From: Polyangiaceae bacterium
GTDB taxonomy: Bacteria > Myxococcota_A > Polyangia > Polyangiales > Polyangiaceae
Reading direction: 5' to 3'
Assembly (NCBI GenBank): GCA_015075635.1
Contig: JABTUA010000001.1
Location: forward strand, 248,001 to 312,000
Length of the DNA stretch: 64,000 nucleotides
This document shows, one piece after another, positions 17,780 through 26,232 of the stretch. The number at the start of each line of letters is the position of its first letter. Positions within the stretch are counted from its first letter, which is position 1. The notes beneath the pieces are model-generated. The model was not told the origin of the DNA. It did not search any database and was given only the letters and a program-made list of their open reading frames with translations. The position numbers and the translations under genes were made by a program.

Positions 17780-18988
17780 TCAGGCCTGGGCGGGAAGCCC
17801 TCGGACCCAGTCGTCGGGTGCGGCTTCGAGCACGAGCTCGAAGCGCGCGGTGTCGCGGATCTCTCCCTTCGCCGCGGCGACCAGCTTCAGGCGCTCGCGC
17901 TGTCCGGCCGCGAGCAGCTCCAGCGCGCGGTGGTGGCAGTAGGGATTGTTGCCGACCTTGCCGAGCAGCGTGGAGCTGGTCCAGATGCAGCCGCCCTTGC
18001 AGGTCTCGGCGTAGTAGCAGCCGCGGCAGAAGCCCCAGAGATCGTCGAGCACGAAGCCGCGGGTGAACCGTAGCTCGGGCGAGTGGTCCCAGATCTCGCG
18101 GATGGACTTGTCGCGCACGTTCCCGCCCACGAAGCCCTTCGAGGCCATGGCGGAGCAGCCCTTGACGTCGCCGTTGGCCTCGATGCCCAGGGTGCGGATG
18201 CCGCCGCCGCAGCCGCTGGAGAAGCCCTGGCGCGAGCGATCCGCGCGCAAGAGGTGCTCGTAGGGCCCGAAGTAGCCCACGTTGTTGCCCGGCCAGAGCT
18301 TCACGCCCAGCTCGTCGGCGCGCCGGCGCGCCGCAGCGATGCGCGGCATGACCTCCAGGATGTCGTGGGGCTCGAGCCAGAGATCCTCCGCCTCCGCGGC
18401 GCGACCCATCGGCACCATCAGCTGCACCTGCCAGCCGTAGGCGCCACGCGCCGCCGCGAGCTCCACGATGCCGTCGAGCTCGCGGTAGTTCTTGCGATTC
18501 ACCTGCGTGTTGCAGCCGACCGCGACGCCGCGCTCGTGCAAGAGCTCGAGCGCGCGGAGGGCGCCGCGGTGGCTGCCGCGGAGGCCGCGCAGCTCGTCGT
18601 GCGTCGCTTCCAGCCCGTCCACGGAGACGCTGACGGCGGTGATGTCGGCGTCGCGGAGGCCGTCGGCCAGCTCCGGCGTGATGCCACGCCCGCCGGTGAC
18701 CATGGTGCACTCGATGCCGCGCGCGCGGATCGCCCCCACCAGCTCCAGGAAATCCTTGCGCAGGTAGGCCTCGCCGCCGTGGACCGCGATCTCCGCCGTG
18801 CCCATGGCATGGAGCTGGTCGACCACGTCGAGCATCTCCGCGGTGGAGAGCTCGTTCGGGTGACTCTTCCCGGCGCGGGTGCCGCAGAACCGACAGTGCT
18901 GATCGCAGCGCAGCGTCGTCTCCCAGACCACCAGCAGCGGACGGCAGTCGCTGACGACCTGCAAGCGGCGAGGCTCGACGCTGGTCAC
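17780..18988 (-). CDS. radical SAM protein with SPASM-type C-terminal cysteine cluster
   Basis: A 402-residue protein. The canonical 4Fe-4S motif C-x3-C-x2-C lies at C28, C32 and C35; 'GGEAYLRKDF' is the second radical SAM motif. The C-terminal quarter has a SPASM/twitch pattern: GCGGGIRTLGIEANGDVKGC, then CRGCYYAETCKGGC and a final Cys-His pair. SPASM proteins mostly modify ribosomal peptides or mature enzymes such as sulfatases. It is convergent, with a 1-bp gap, with the small PAYGPPP lipoprotein, and no other candidate substrate is adjacent. The enzyme class is firm; the substrate is inference. Confidence 0.85.
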   Translation of the reverse strand: MTSVEPRRLQVVSDCRPLLVVWETTLRCDQHCRFCGTRAGKSHPNELSTAEMLDVVDQLHAMGTAEIAVHGGEAYLRKDFLELVGAIRARGIECTMVTGGRGITPELADGLRDADITAVSVSVDGLEATHDELRGLRGSHRGALRALELLHERGVAVGCNTQVNRKNYRELDGIVELAAARGAYGWQVQLMVPMGRAAEAEDLWLEPHDILEVMPRIAAARRRADELGVKLWPGNNVGYFGPYEHLLRADRSRQGFSSGCGGGIRTLGIEANGDVKGCSAMASKGFVGGNVRDKSIREIWDHSPELRFTRGFVLDDLWGFCRGCYYAETCKGGCIWTSSTLLGKVGNNPYCHHRALELLAAGQRERLKLVAAAKGEIRDTARFELVLEAAPDDWVRGLPAQA

Positions 18989-19002
18989 GGGACGATCTTA
19001 GC

Positions 19003-20157
19003 TCAGAAGCCAGCGTCGAGCTGGCCCAGGATGGCGGTCGTCACCTCGGACATCTTGGCGGCGCGCTCGCTGCCGGAGAGGTCGTAGGTGAGCGGGGCGC
19101 CGGCGGCGATCACGGCGCGCACCGCGGCCTCGATGGCGTCGCCCCCGCGGCGGAGCGCCGAGTCGCCTTGCTTGTCGCCGAGCCAGCGCAGCGCCTCGCC
19201 GGTCGCGAGGATCATCGCCATGGGGTTCGCCTTGTCCTGGCCCGCGTGCTTGGGCGCGGAGCCGTGGATGGGCTCGAACATGGCGTGGTGATCGCCGACG
19301 TTGCAGCCGACGGCCAGGCCCATGCCACCCTGGAGCACCGAGGCCAGATCCGTGACGATGTCCCCGAACATGTTGGTGGACACCACCACGTCGTAATACT
19401 CCGGCTGCCCGAGCAGCCACTGCGTGAAGGCGTCCACGATGGCCACGTCCTTCTCGATCTCCGGGTAGTCTCGGCCAATCTCGTCGAACACCTCGGCGAA
19501 CAGCCGACAGCCGTCCAGGACGTTGTTCTTCACCAGCACGGTGACGCGGCGCTTCTTGTCCTTGGGAGCGCCATTGCGCTTCTTGCTGAGCTCGAAGGCC
19601 AGGCGGATCACCCGCTCCGAAGCGGCGCGCGTGATCACGCGCACGTCGGTGGCCAGGACCGTGCGCCCTCCGGGAGAGAGCGTGCCGCCCATGCCGGAGT
19701 ACAGCCCCTCGGTGTTCTCGCGCACGAACACCATGTCCACGTCGGCCGGGCGCCACACCTGCTGGTGCCGGCCCGAGATGCGGTGCGACACGCCCTCGTA
19801 GAGCTTGACCGGGCGGATGTTCGCGTACAGGTCGAGCCGCGAGCGGTTGCCGAGCACGGCGTTGTAGCCCGCCATGTGACCGTTCGGCATCATCACCGGA
19901 CCCTTGCCCTCCGGCGAGGGCCAGCCCACGGCGCCCAGCAAGATCACGTCCGCGCGCTTGCACTTCTCGGCCGAGCCGTCCGGCCAGTCCTTGCCGTGCT
20001 CCAGGTAATACTGCCCGCCGCAGGGGATCTCTTCGACGGCGAATCTCGCGCCGATCCCGCGCTCCACGCGCTCGAGCACGCGGCGGGCCTGCGCGGCGAT
20101 CTCGCGACCGATGCCGTCGCCTGGCAAGAGGACGACGTCGTAGCTCTCGTCTGCCAT
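19003..20157 (-). CDS. isocitrate/isopropylmalate dehydrogenase-family enzyme
   Basis: A 384-residue beta-decarboxylating dehydrogenase. It has LLPGDGIG at the N-terminus, the substrate-binding Arg-rich LGNRSRLDLYANIRPVK, FVRENTEGLYSG, VLVKNNVLDGCRLF (catalytic Lys) and TNMFGDIVTDLASVLQGGMGLA with the metal-binding Asp residues, then FEPIHGSAPKHAG. The last is the NAD-binding form seen in LeuB/tartrate-dehydrogenase enzymes. It cannot be split confidently between 3-isopropylmalate and other malate derivatives. No leu genes are next to it. The start is the ATG at 20157 just before the dinucleotide-fold strand. Confidence 0.85.
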   Translation of the reverse strand: MADESYDVVLLPGDGIGREIAAQARRVLERVERGIGARFAVEEIPCGGQYYLEHGKDWPDGSAEKCKRADVILLGAVGWPSPEGKGPVMMPNGHMAGYNAVLGNRSRLDLYANIRPVKLYEGVSHRISGRHQQVWRPADVDMVFVRENTEGLYSGMGGTLSPGGRTVLATDVRVITRAASERVIRLAFELSKKRNGAPKDKKRRVTVLVKNNVLDGCRLFAEVFDEIGRDYPEIEKDVAIVDAFTQWLLGQPEYYDVVVSTNMFGDIVTDLASVLQGGMGLAVGCNVGDHHAMFEPIHGSAPKHAGQDKANPMAMILATGEALRWLGDKQGDSALRRGGDAIEAAVRAVIAAGAPLTYDLSGSERAAKMSEVTTAILGQLDAGF

Positions 20158-20203
20158 GAGCCAGGAGATGCCCGCGTGGCCGCGGAGGGTCAAGCGCGCG
20201 TGG

Positions 20204-20458
20204 TCACTTCACGATGGGCACGCACTTGCCGTTCACGCAATCTTCGCCGGCCTGGCACTCCTTCTTGTCGGTGCAGGGCTGGCGCTCGACGCTGGTCACC
20301 CACTGCGCGATGTGATTGCCGCCGGCGATGTCCTGGAACGGCAGCCAGAAGGCCGGCAGGCTGGGGTCCTTGCCCTGCTGCCCGAGTTCCGGATCGAAGG
20401 CGCTCATCCAGAGCTGGACCTTCGAGCCCTGCGGCTGCCCTGTTGAGATGCGATCGCA
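20204..20458 (-). pseudogene. C-terminal relic of a large secreted protein
   Basis: An 85-codon open frame with no proper start. It reads ...GQPQGSKVQLWMSAFDPELG and ends in a Cys-rich tail (CTDKKECQAGEDCVNGKCVPIVK). By recollection the LWMSAFDP...PAFWLPFQD...NHIAQWV segment is the C-terminal part of much longer secreted myxobacterial proteins. The in-frame ATG in the middle (20407) falls inside the conserved segment, so it is not a genuine start. The frame is closed by an in-frame TGA just upstream, where the 14-bp palindrome at 20447-20460 lies. Probably left by a deletion. Confidence 0.5.
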
Positions 20459-20460
20459 TC
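20447..20460. repeat. 14-bp palindrome at the edge of the gene relic
   Basis: gatgcgatcgcatc is a perfect palindrome that sits exactly where the truncated reading frame (20204-20458) begins. Such gcgatcgc-centred palindromes are hot spots of rearrangement in some genomes. It marks the probable break point. Confidence 0.35.
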
Positions 20461-20635
20461 ATGCTGGCCTCCCGCGCGCGAGGGGCATGCTAGCGCGTGG
20501 CCACCCGGTCGCCACTCTTCGCCACTTCGCCAGCTGCGCGTGTGGCTCATTTGCCGCCATTTTGGCTGCATCCCGGCTGGCATGCTCCTGCTCCCCGCTC
20601 CCTCGGCAGACCCCGAAGCTGGCGGTACACTGGCC

Positions 20636-21469
20636 ATGGTGAGCGAAGCACGAGTCATCGAGCTCCACTACCGGCTCGACCCGGGCACCGACCGAGCTCT
20701 GGAAACTTGGGTCTTGCCCGAAGTGCCCGTGCCCGAGTCTCAGCCTCACGACCGTATGCTCGACCACCTGAAGGCGCTCTTGTTCGCCTGGGTGGCGCGC
20801 ACTTCGCGCAGCGCCATGGTGGCGAGAAACCTGGCAGTGCGCTGGCTCGAGAAGCATCCGCAGGTCGGGATCGACCCGGATTTGTGCCTGGTCGAGCCGG
20901 CGCCGCCGCGCGCCGAAGAGCTCGAGAGCTTGTGCCTGTGGCGGCGCGGTCACCGCGCTCCGCGGCTGTGCATCGAGGTCGTCAGCAGGAACCATCCCTA
21001 CAAGGACTACGGCGAGGTCCACGAGCGCTACGCCGCCTGCGGCGTCGAAGAGCTCTGGGTGCTCGACCCGCGGCGCCTAGGCCCGAAGAAACTCGGCGGC
21101 CCGGCGCCGCTCCAGATCTGGCGCCGCGAGCCGACGGGCGTGTTCGTCCGCGTCCACCACGGCGGCGGGCCGGCGCGCTCCGAGGTGCTCGACGCTTGGG
21201 TTCACCCCGTGTCCGGCGCGAGCATGCGCATCGCCGACGACAAGGCCGGCCTCTCGATGTGGCTCACGCAGGAGGAAGCCGAGCGGGCCGAAAAGGAGGT
21301 CGCGCTGGCCGCGCGGGAGGCCGAACGCGTCCAGAAAGAAGCCGCGCTGGCCGCGCAGGAGGCCGAGCGAGCCGAGAAGGAAGCTGAGCGGGCCGAGAAG
21401 GAGGCCGAACGCGCTCAGCGCCTCGAGCTGGAGCGGCGCGTGAAGGAGCTGGAGCGGCGCTTCAAGTGA
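20636..21469 (+). CDS. Uma2/DUF820-type PD-(D/E)XK nuclease-like protein with Glu/Ala-rich tail
   Basis: A 277-residue protein. Residues 1-190 resemble the Uma2 (DUF820) restriction-endonuclease-fold family: Asp in 'GIDPDLCLVEP', 'PRLCIEVVSRNHPYKDYGEVHERYAACGVEELWVLDP' with the E/D...ExxS...KxxxY pattern. The last 80 residues are a coiled coil of repeated (E/A)AERAEKEA units. The ATG at 20636 is chosen because it starts the family core; ATGs at 20540 and 20582 would add up to 32 residues of Cys/Pro-rich sequence. These proteins are often mobile and their role is unclear. The end is 3 bp from the convergent reductase gene. Confidence 0.75.
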   Translation: MVSEARVIELHYRLDPGTDRALETWVLPEVPVPESQPHDRMLDHLKALLFAWVARTSRSAMVARNLAVRWLEKHPQVGIDPDLCLVEPAPPRAEELESLCLWRRGHRAPRLCIEVVSRNHPYKDYGEVHERYAACGVEELWVLDPRRLGPKKLGGPAPLQIWRREPTGVFVRVHHGGGPARSEVLDAWVHPVSGASMRIADDKAGLSMWLTQEEAERAEKEVALAAREAERVQKEAALAAQEAERAEKEAERAEKEAERAQRLELERRVKELERRFK

Positions 21470-21472
21470 GCT

Positions 21473-22186
21473 TCAGATGTACTGCCCTGCGTCCACGCGG
21501 ATCACCTCGCCGGTGATGCAGCGCGCGGCGTCCGAGAGCAGGAACGCCACCGCGTTCGCCACGTCGCGCGGCGTCGGGAGCTGGGGCAACACGGCTTCGG
21601 CCTGGGCCTTGTCGCGAAACTCCTGGGGCAGCGCCAGGGTCATCTCCGTGAGCACCATGCCGGGCGCGACGGCGTTCACCGTCACGCCTTTCGCGCCGAG
21701 CTCGCGGGCGGCGGCCTTGGTCAACCCGATCAGGCCGGCCTTCGCCGCCGAGTAGTTCGCCTGCCCGAACTTGCCCCGCAGCCCGTTGATGCTGCTCACG
21801 TTCACGATGCGACCGTGCGCGGCGGCGCGCATGCGCGGTGCCAGTGCCCGCAGCACGTTGAAGGCTCCGGTGAGGTTCACGTCGATGACCGACTGCCACT
21901 CGTCGTCGCTCATCTTCCCGAGGCTCTTGTCCCGCGTGATGCCGGCGTTGTTGACCAGGAGCGTCGCGTCGTCCGGCAGGCCCAGGACTGCGGCCGCCAC
22001 CGAAGCCGCGTCCGCGACGTTCACTTGGCGAAACTCGGCGCCCGCGAGCGGCTCCCCGGGCTCGAGGTCGAACCCGAACACGCGCGCGCCGCGCTCGAGC
22101 AAGAGCTCCGCAATGCTGCGGCCGATGCCGCGTGATGCGCCGGTGACCACCGCCGAGCGACCCGAGAGAGACCAGTCTTTCGCCAT
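21473..22186 (-). CDS. short-chain dehydrogenase, FabG/PhaB-type 3-ketoacyl reductase
   Basis: A 237-residue SDR with TGASRGIG (residues 15-22), NNAG, the catalytic Ser-Tyr-Lys triad (NVSSINGLRGKFGQANYSAAKAG) and the C-terminal GEVIRVDAGQYI. The FabG-like SINGxxG...YSAAKAG stretch fits both 3-oxoacyl-ACP reductases and acetoacetyl-CoA reductases. It is not next to other fatty-acid or PHB genes, so the pathway is open. It is a member of the family with all catalytic residues. Confidence 0.85.
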   Translation of the reverse strand: MAKDWSLSGRSAVVTGASRGIGRSIAELLLERGARVFGFDLEPGEPLAGAEFRQVNVADAASVAAAVLGLPDDATLLVNNAGITRDKSLGKMSDDEWQSVIDVNLTGAFNVLRALAPRMRAAAHGRIVNVSSINGLRGKFGQANYSAAKAGLIGLTKAAARELGAKGVTVNAVAPGMVLTEMTLALPQEFRDKAQAEAVLPQLPTPRDVANAVAFLLSDAARCITGEVIRVDAGQYI

Positions 22187-22232
22187 GCGCGGTCACATGC
22201 CGCGGCGCGGCCCGCGCGTCCATTGACCGGCG

Positions 22233-22535
22233 TCAACGCGGCAGGCGGCGCACGTAACCCGGCTGCGCGCGCTCCCAGCGGCCGCGCATCCAGACGTGGC
22301 GCACGCCGTCCCAGTGCCAGTAGCCCCGCACCCAGACCCAGCCGGGCCCGAGCGACCTGTCCGGCGTGGGGTCTGGACGAGCCTTCGGCACGTCGCTGGC
22401 GATCTGCCCCGCGTGGGGCTCGTCCGCGGGCGGCGGCGGCGTCTCGCGCGCTGCCTCGGCGTTCCCGGCGCGGCGCTCGACTCCTGTCACGCAGCCCGCG
22501 AGGCACAGCAAGGCGACTGGGAGGAAAGCCCTCAC
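22233..22535 (-). CDS. small lipoprotein with WxxGxW-like repeats
   Basis: A 100-residue protein read from a GTG at 22535. The signal peptide ends in LCLAGC (lipid Cys 15). A Pro/Ala-rich linker leads to a C-terminal aromatic block, WVWVRGYWHWDG and VWMRGRWE, which is the WxxGxW repeat type found in small envelope proteins. It lies 57 bp upstream of a divergent uridylyltransferase gene. Longer open frames upstream overlap that gene and are rejected. Confidence 0.55.
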   Translation of the reverse strand: MRAFLPVALLCLAGCVTGVERRAGNAEAARETPPPPADEPHAGQIASDVPKARPDPTPDRSLGPGWVWVRGYWHWDGVRHVWMRGRWERAQPGYVRRLPR

Positions 22536-22591
22536 GCCCGAGAAGGTAGTGCATCCTCGGCTCTGCCCGAAGTCTGTTACGCTCGCCCGCC

Positions 22592-23725
22592 ATGACCGCG
22601 TCGCTCTCGGCACAGCTCGACCGGCTGCCGGCGGACGTGTTGGAGCTCTTGCGCCGCCACGCCTTCGATCGCGCCCGCTTCCTCGCCCTGGCCGAGCGCG
22701 TGTTGGGCGGCGCCGCACAGAGCAACCGGGTCACCGGCAAGGTGGAGCCCCCGGCGCCGGGCGACGTGAGTGACCTGCCCCCCGCGGGCTCGGGCGAGCA
22801 CGAGCAGCTGAGGCAGGCGGGGCTCGCGGCCCTCTCTCGCGGCGAGTGCGCGCTGGTGGTGCTGGCGGGCGGCATGGCCACGCGCATGGGCGGCGTGGTC
22901 AAGGCGCTGGTGGACGCGGTGCCCGGTCACTCGTTCCTGGACCTGCGCCTCGGCGAGATCGCTCACCTGAAGAAGCTGAGCGGCCGCGCGCCGCCGTTCT
23001 GGCTGATGACCAGCGACAGCACCGACGACGCCATCCGCGAAGCGCTGGGCGCCCGCCTCGACGGCCAGAACGTCGCGACCTTCACCCAGCACCTCTCGCT
23101 GCGGCTGAACCCCGACGGCAGCCTGTTCCTCGACGCGGAAGGACGCCCGAGCCAACACGCTCCGGGACACGGTGACCTGCCCGACGCGCTCAGGGAGAGC
23201 GGCCTGCTCCAGCGGTTCGTCGAAGGCGGGGGCCAGGTCGTCACGATGGCGAACATCGACAACCTGGGCGGCACCCTCGATCCGGCGCTGATCGGCTGGC
23301 ACCTCCGGCACGGAAAGCCCGTGAGCTGCGAGGTCGTGGACAAGCTGCCGAGCGACCGCGGCGGCATCCCTGCGCGCTGGAACGGCCGCCCGGTGGTGCT
23401 GGAGGAGTTCCGCTTGCCGGAGGGTTTCGATCCGACCTCCGTGCCGGTCTTCAACACCAACACCTTCCACTTCTCGGCGCGCGCTCTGCTCGAGCTGAAG
23501 ATGGACTGGACCTTCTTCGTCGCGCAGAAGAAGGTGGACGGCGCGCCGGTCGTGCAGTTCGAGCGCCTGATCGGCGAGGTCACCAGCCACCTGGACACGC
23601 GCTTCGTGCGCCTGCCGCGCGACGGCGCCGAATCGCGCTTTCTGCCCGTCAAAGACAACGACGAGCTCGCATCGCGGAGGACGGCCATCGAGCTCGTCGC
23701 GCGGGCTCGAGGAATGCTCTCATGA
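22592..23725 (+). CDS. UDPGP-family uridylyltransferase
   Basis: A 377-residue protein of the eukaryotic-type UTP:sugar-1-phosphate uridylyltransferase fold (UAP1/UGP2-like). The nucleotide-binding motif VVLAGGMATRMGGVVKALVDA lies near residues 88-108. Further family features are HGDLPDAL, TMANIDNLGGTLDP (metal-binding region), PVFNTNTFHFSA and the C-terminal RFLPVKDNDEL. It should make UDP-GlcNAc or UDP-glucose; the sugar is not determined by these motifs. Its last codons overlap the next gene by 4 bp. Confidence 0.85.
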   Translation: MTASLSAQLDRLPADVLELLRRHAFDRARFLALAERVLGGAAQSNRVTGKVEPPAPGDVSDLPPAGSGEHEQLRQAGLAALSRGECALVVLAGGMATRMGGVVKALVDAVPGHSFLDLRLGEIAHLKKLSGRAPPFWLMTSDSTDDAIREALGARLDGQNVATFTQHLSLRLNPDGSLFLDAEGRPSQHAPGHGDLPDALRESGLLQRFVEGGGQVVTMANIDNLGGTLDPALIGWHLRHGKPVSCEVVDKLPSDRGGIPARWNGRPVVLEEFRLPEGFDPTSVPVFNTNTFHFSARALLELKMDWTFFVAQKKVDGAPVVQFERLIGEVTSHLDTRFVRLPRDGAESRFLPVKDNDELASRRTAIELVARARGMLS

Positions 23726-26232
23726 GAAATCGCTCGCTCTCGCTCGGACTCACGCTCTCGCTCGTCTTCGCAGCCTTCGCGACCCCCGCGCAGGAGGTGG
23801 TGCAGCGCCCGACGCCGCTGCCCGCCTTCGGTCGCAGCGTGGCCGGCACCGACGACACCACGGCGCTGGTGCAAAACCCGGCGAACCTGGCCTTCATGCC
23901 CGGCTCGGAGCTCAGGTGGAGCTCGCTCTACCTGGACGAGTCGAACCGCGTGCCCTGGCAAGGGCACGCCTTCGCGCTCGGCTTTCCGCTGCCCTTCGTC
24001 CCGGTCGCCACGGGCATCCGCCTCGACTTCGTCGATCCGCCGTATTCGACCATCAGCGGCCCGTTCGGCCAGTACAACTACCAGTGGCTCACCTGGGGCC
24101 TCGCCATCGGCGGCTCGCCCTACGCGGCCCTCGGTCTGTCCGTGCAGCGCACGTATTCGGACGCGGCCGAGGTAGACGGCCTGTCGTCGTTCACCCTCGG
24201 CTACAGCGCGCGCCCCTTCGATCAGCTCGGGTTCTCCCTGGTCGCGCACGACATCAACGGTCCGACCAACGCCTTCGGGCAGGGCCTGGAGCGCTCCTAC
24301 GACATCGCGCTGGCGATCCGTCCGACCGGCTCGCGGGCGCTGGAGCTGGGGCTCGAAGGCAAATACGTCGACACGCGCGACGGCTACTGGATCCCGCGGG
24401 CCACGCTCGGCATCGACGTGCCCTACCTGGGCCGCCTGCGCGGCGACTTCGCCGTCAGCCGGCCCGACGAGGTCAACCGCCGCGCCTGGCTCGCCTCGGC
24501 CAACATGGCGTTCAACATGTCGGGAGCCGGCGGCAGCGCCGAATTCGCCGGCGGCGCCGTCACCGGCACGGGGCTCGGCGAGAAGGGCTCGTACGGCGCG
24601 CAGGTGGAGGTGGCGTTCCGCGGCTTCCGCGAGGCCTCCGGCATGGAGGGCCCGCGCTACGCGCTGCGCATCCGCCTGGAGGAGACGCCGGGCACGCGCG
24701 GTCACGTCGCGCTCCTCAAGCAGCTCTGGAGCATCGCCGACGAGAAGAAGGTGGACGCCGTCGTGCTGGAGCTGCGCACCTCACCGGCCTCGTCCCTGGC
24801 GCACGTGCAGGAGCTCCGAGACGCGGTGCAGCTCCTGCGGGCCAACGGCAAGCGCGTGCTCTGCCACCTCGAAGACGCCGGCGGCGCCGAGCTCTATCTG
24901 TGCTCGGCGGCGAACAAGACGCTGATGAACCCGGCCGGCGGCCTGCGCTTCGCCGGGCTCAAGTCCCAGGCCATGTACTTCTCTTCCATGCTCGGGAAGC
25001 TGGGCATCCGCGCTGACTTCGTGCGCATCGGCCAGCACAAGAGCGCGCCGGAGCGCTTGACGCGCGACTCGGCCACCGAGGTCTCCCGCGCCGACAAGAT
25101 CGACCTGTTGCAGCAGCACGAGCGCCAGGTCGTCGAGGGCCTGTCGCAAGGGCGCCGCATCGGCGTGCCGGAGCTGCGCAAGCGCATCGCCGGCGGTCCC
25201 TACATCGCGTCCGAGGCGCTGACCGCGGGCTTCATCGACGGCTACGCCTTCGACGACGAGATCGACGCCGCGGTGGACAAGCTGGTCGGCCGCAAGACCA
25301 TCCTGATCGACGACGAGCGCGCCGAGCGCGCGCCCAGCCGCTTCGGCGTCGGGCAGCGCGTGGCCGTGGTGTACGTGGACGGCGACATGGTGGACGGCAA
25401 GAGCAAGACCGTGCCGCTCGTGGGCATGAAGCTCGCCGGCTCCTACACCATCGCCAAGACGCTGAAGGAGGTCCGAGAGAACCCGCTGGTCGGCGCCGTG
25501 GTGCTGCGCATCGAGTCGCCCGGCGGCTCGGCCATGGCCAGCGACGTGATCTGGCGCGAGGTGCAGCTGACCACGAAGGTCAAGCCCGTGGTGGTCAGCA
25601 TGGGCGCGTCGGCGGCTAGTGGCGGCTACTACGTCGCCTCGCCCGCCACGCGCATCTACGCCAACCCGCTCAGCATCACCGGCAGCATCGGCATCTTCTA
25701 CGGCAAGGCCGACGTGGCCGAGCTCCTGAAGAAGATCGGCGTCTCGGTCGAGACCTACAAGACCGCGCCCCGCGCCGACGCGGAGAGCATCTTCCGGCCC
25801 TTCACCGAGGACGAGAAGAAGGAGCTGGAGAAGAAGGTCGCGCAGTTCTACGACGTGTTCCTGACGCGCGTCTCCCAGGGTCGAAAGCTCGACAAGAAGG
25901 AGATCGACAAGGTCGGCCAGGGCCGCGTCTGGACCGGCGAGCAAGCGCTCTCGCGCAAGCTGGTGGACGAGCTCGGCGGGCTGCGCCAGGCGCTGGCGCA
26001 CGCGCGAAAGCTCGCGGGCCTGCCCGACTACGCTCCGATCCTGGAGCTGCCGCCGCCGGATCAGTCGCTGATCGGCAAGCTGCTGGGCGTCGAGGGCGTG
26101 GGCACGAAGGGCGGCGTCGAGACGGTGCTGCCCGGTCAGATCATGGACCTGGCCAAGGCCCTCGCACCCTTCACCGTGCACTCGCCCGACAAGCCCCTGG
26201 CGCGAATGGAGCTCATGCCGGTGAAGCCGTGA
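23722..26232 (+). CDS. beta-barrel/SppA (S49) peptidase fusion
   Basis: An 836-residue protein with a signal peptide (about 1-23). Residues 25-310 have an outer-membrane beta-barrel-like pattern: alternating aromatic strands, NPANLAFM, GLAIGGSPYAALGLSVQRTYS. The rest is a full-length SppA-type signal-peptide peptidase with two tandem subdomains. In the first, RIGQHKSAPERLTRD carries the general-base Lys (K440); in the second, ASAASGGYYVA carries the nucleophile (Ser633). This is the E. coli 67-kDa SppA arrangement. Joining a barrel-like domain to SppA is unusual. It is coupled at both ends: 4-bp overlap upstream and a GTGA overlap with the ABC-like gene downstream. Confidence 0.75.
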   Translation: MRNRSLSLGLTLSLVFAAFATPAQEVVQRPTPLPAFGRSVAGTDDTTALVQNPANLAFMPGSELRWSSLYLDESNRVPWQGHAFALGFPLPFVPVATGIRLDFVDPPYSTISGPFGQYNYQWLTWGLAIGGSPYAALGLSVQRTYSDAAEVDGLSSFTLGYSARPFDQLGFSLVAHDINGPTNAFGQGLERSYDIALAIRPTGSRALELGLEGKYVDTRDGYWIPRATLGIDVPYLGRLRGDFAVSRPDEVNRRAWLASANMAFNMSGAGGSAEFAGGAVTGTGLGEKGSYGAQVEVAFRGFREASGMEGPRYALRIRLEETPGTRGHVALLKQLWSIADEKKVDAVVLELRTSPASSLAHVQELRDAVQLLRANGKRVLCHLEDAGGAELYLCSAANKTLMNPAGGLRFAGLKSQAMYFSSMLGKLGIRADFVRIGQHKSAPERLTRDSATEVSRADKIDLLQQHERQVVEGLSQGRRIGVPELRKRIAGGPYIASEALTAGFIDGYAFDDEIDAAVDKLVGRKTILIDDERAERAPSRFGVGQRVAVVYVDGDMVDGKSKTVPLVGMKLAGSYTIAKTLKEVRENPLVGAVVLRIESPGGSAMASDVIWREVQLTTKVKPVVVSMGASAASGGYYVASPATRIYANPLSITGSIGIFYGKADVAELLKKIGVSVETYKTAPRADAESIFRPFTEDEKKELEKKVAQFYDVFLTRVSQGRKLDKKEIDKVGQGRVWTGEQALSRKLVDELGGLRQALAHARKLAGLPDYAPILELPPPDQSLIGKLLGVEGVGTKGGVETVLPGQIMDLAKALAPFTVHSPDKPLARMELMPVKP

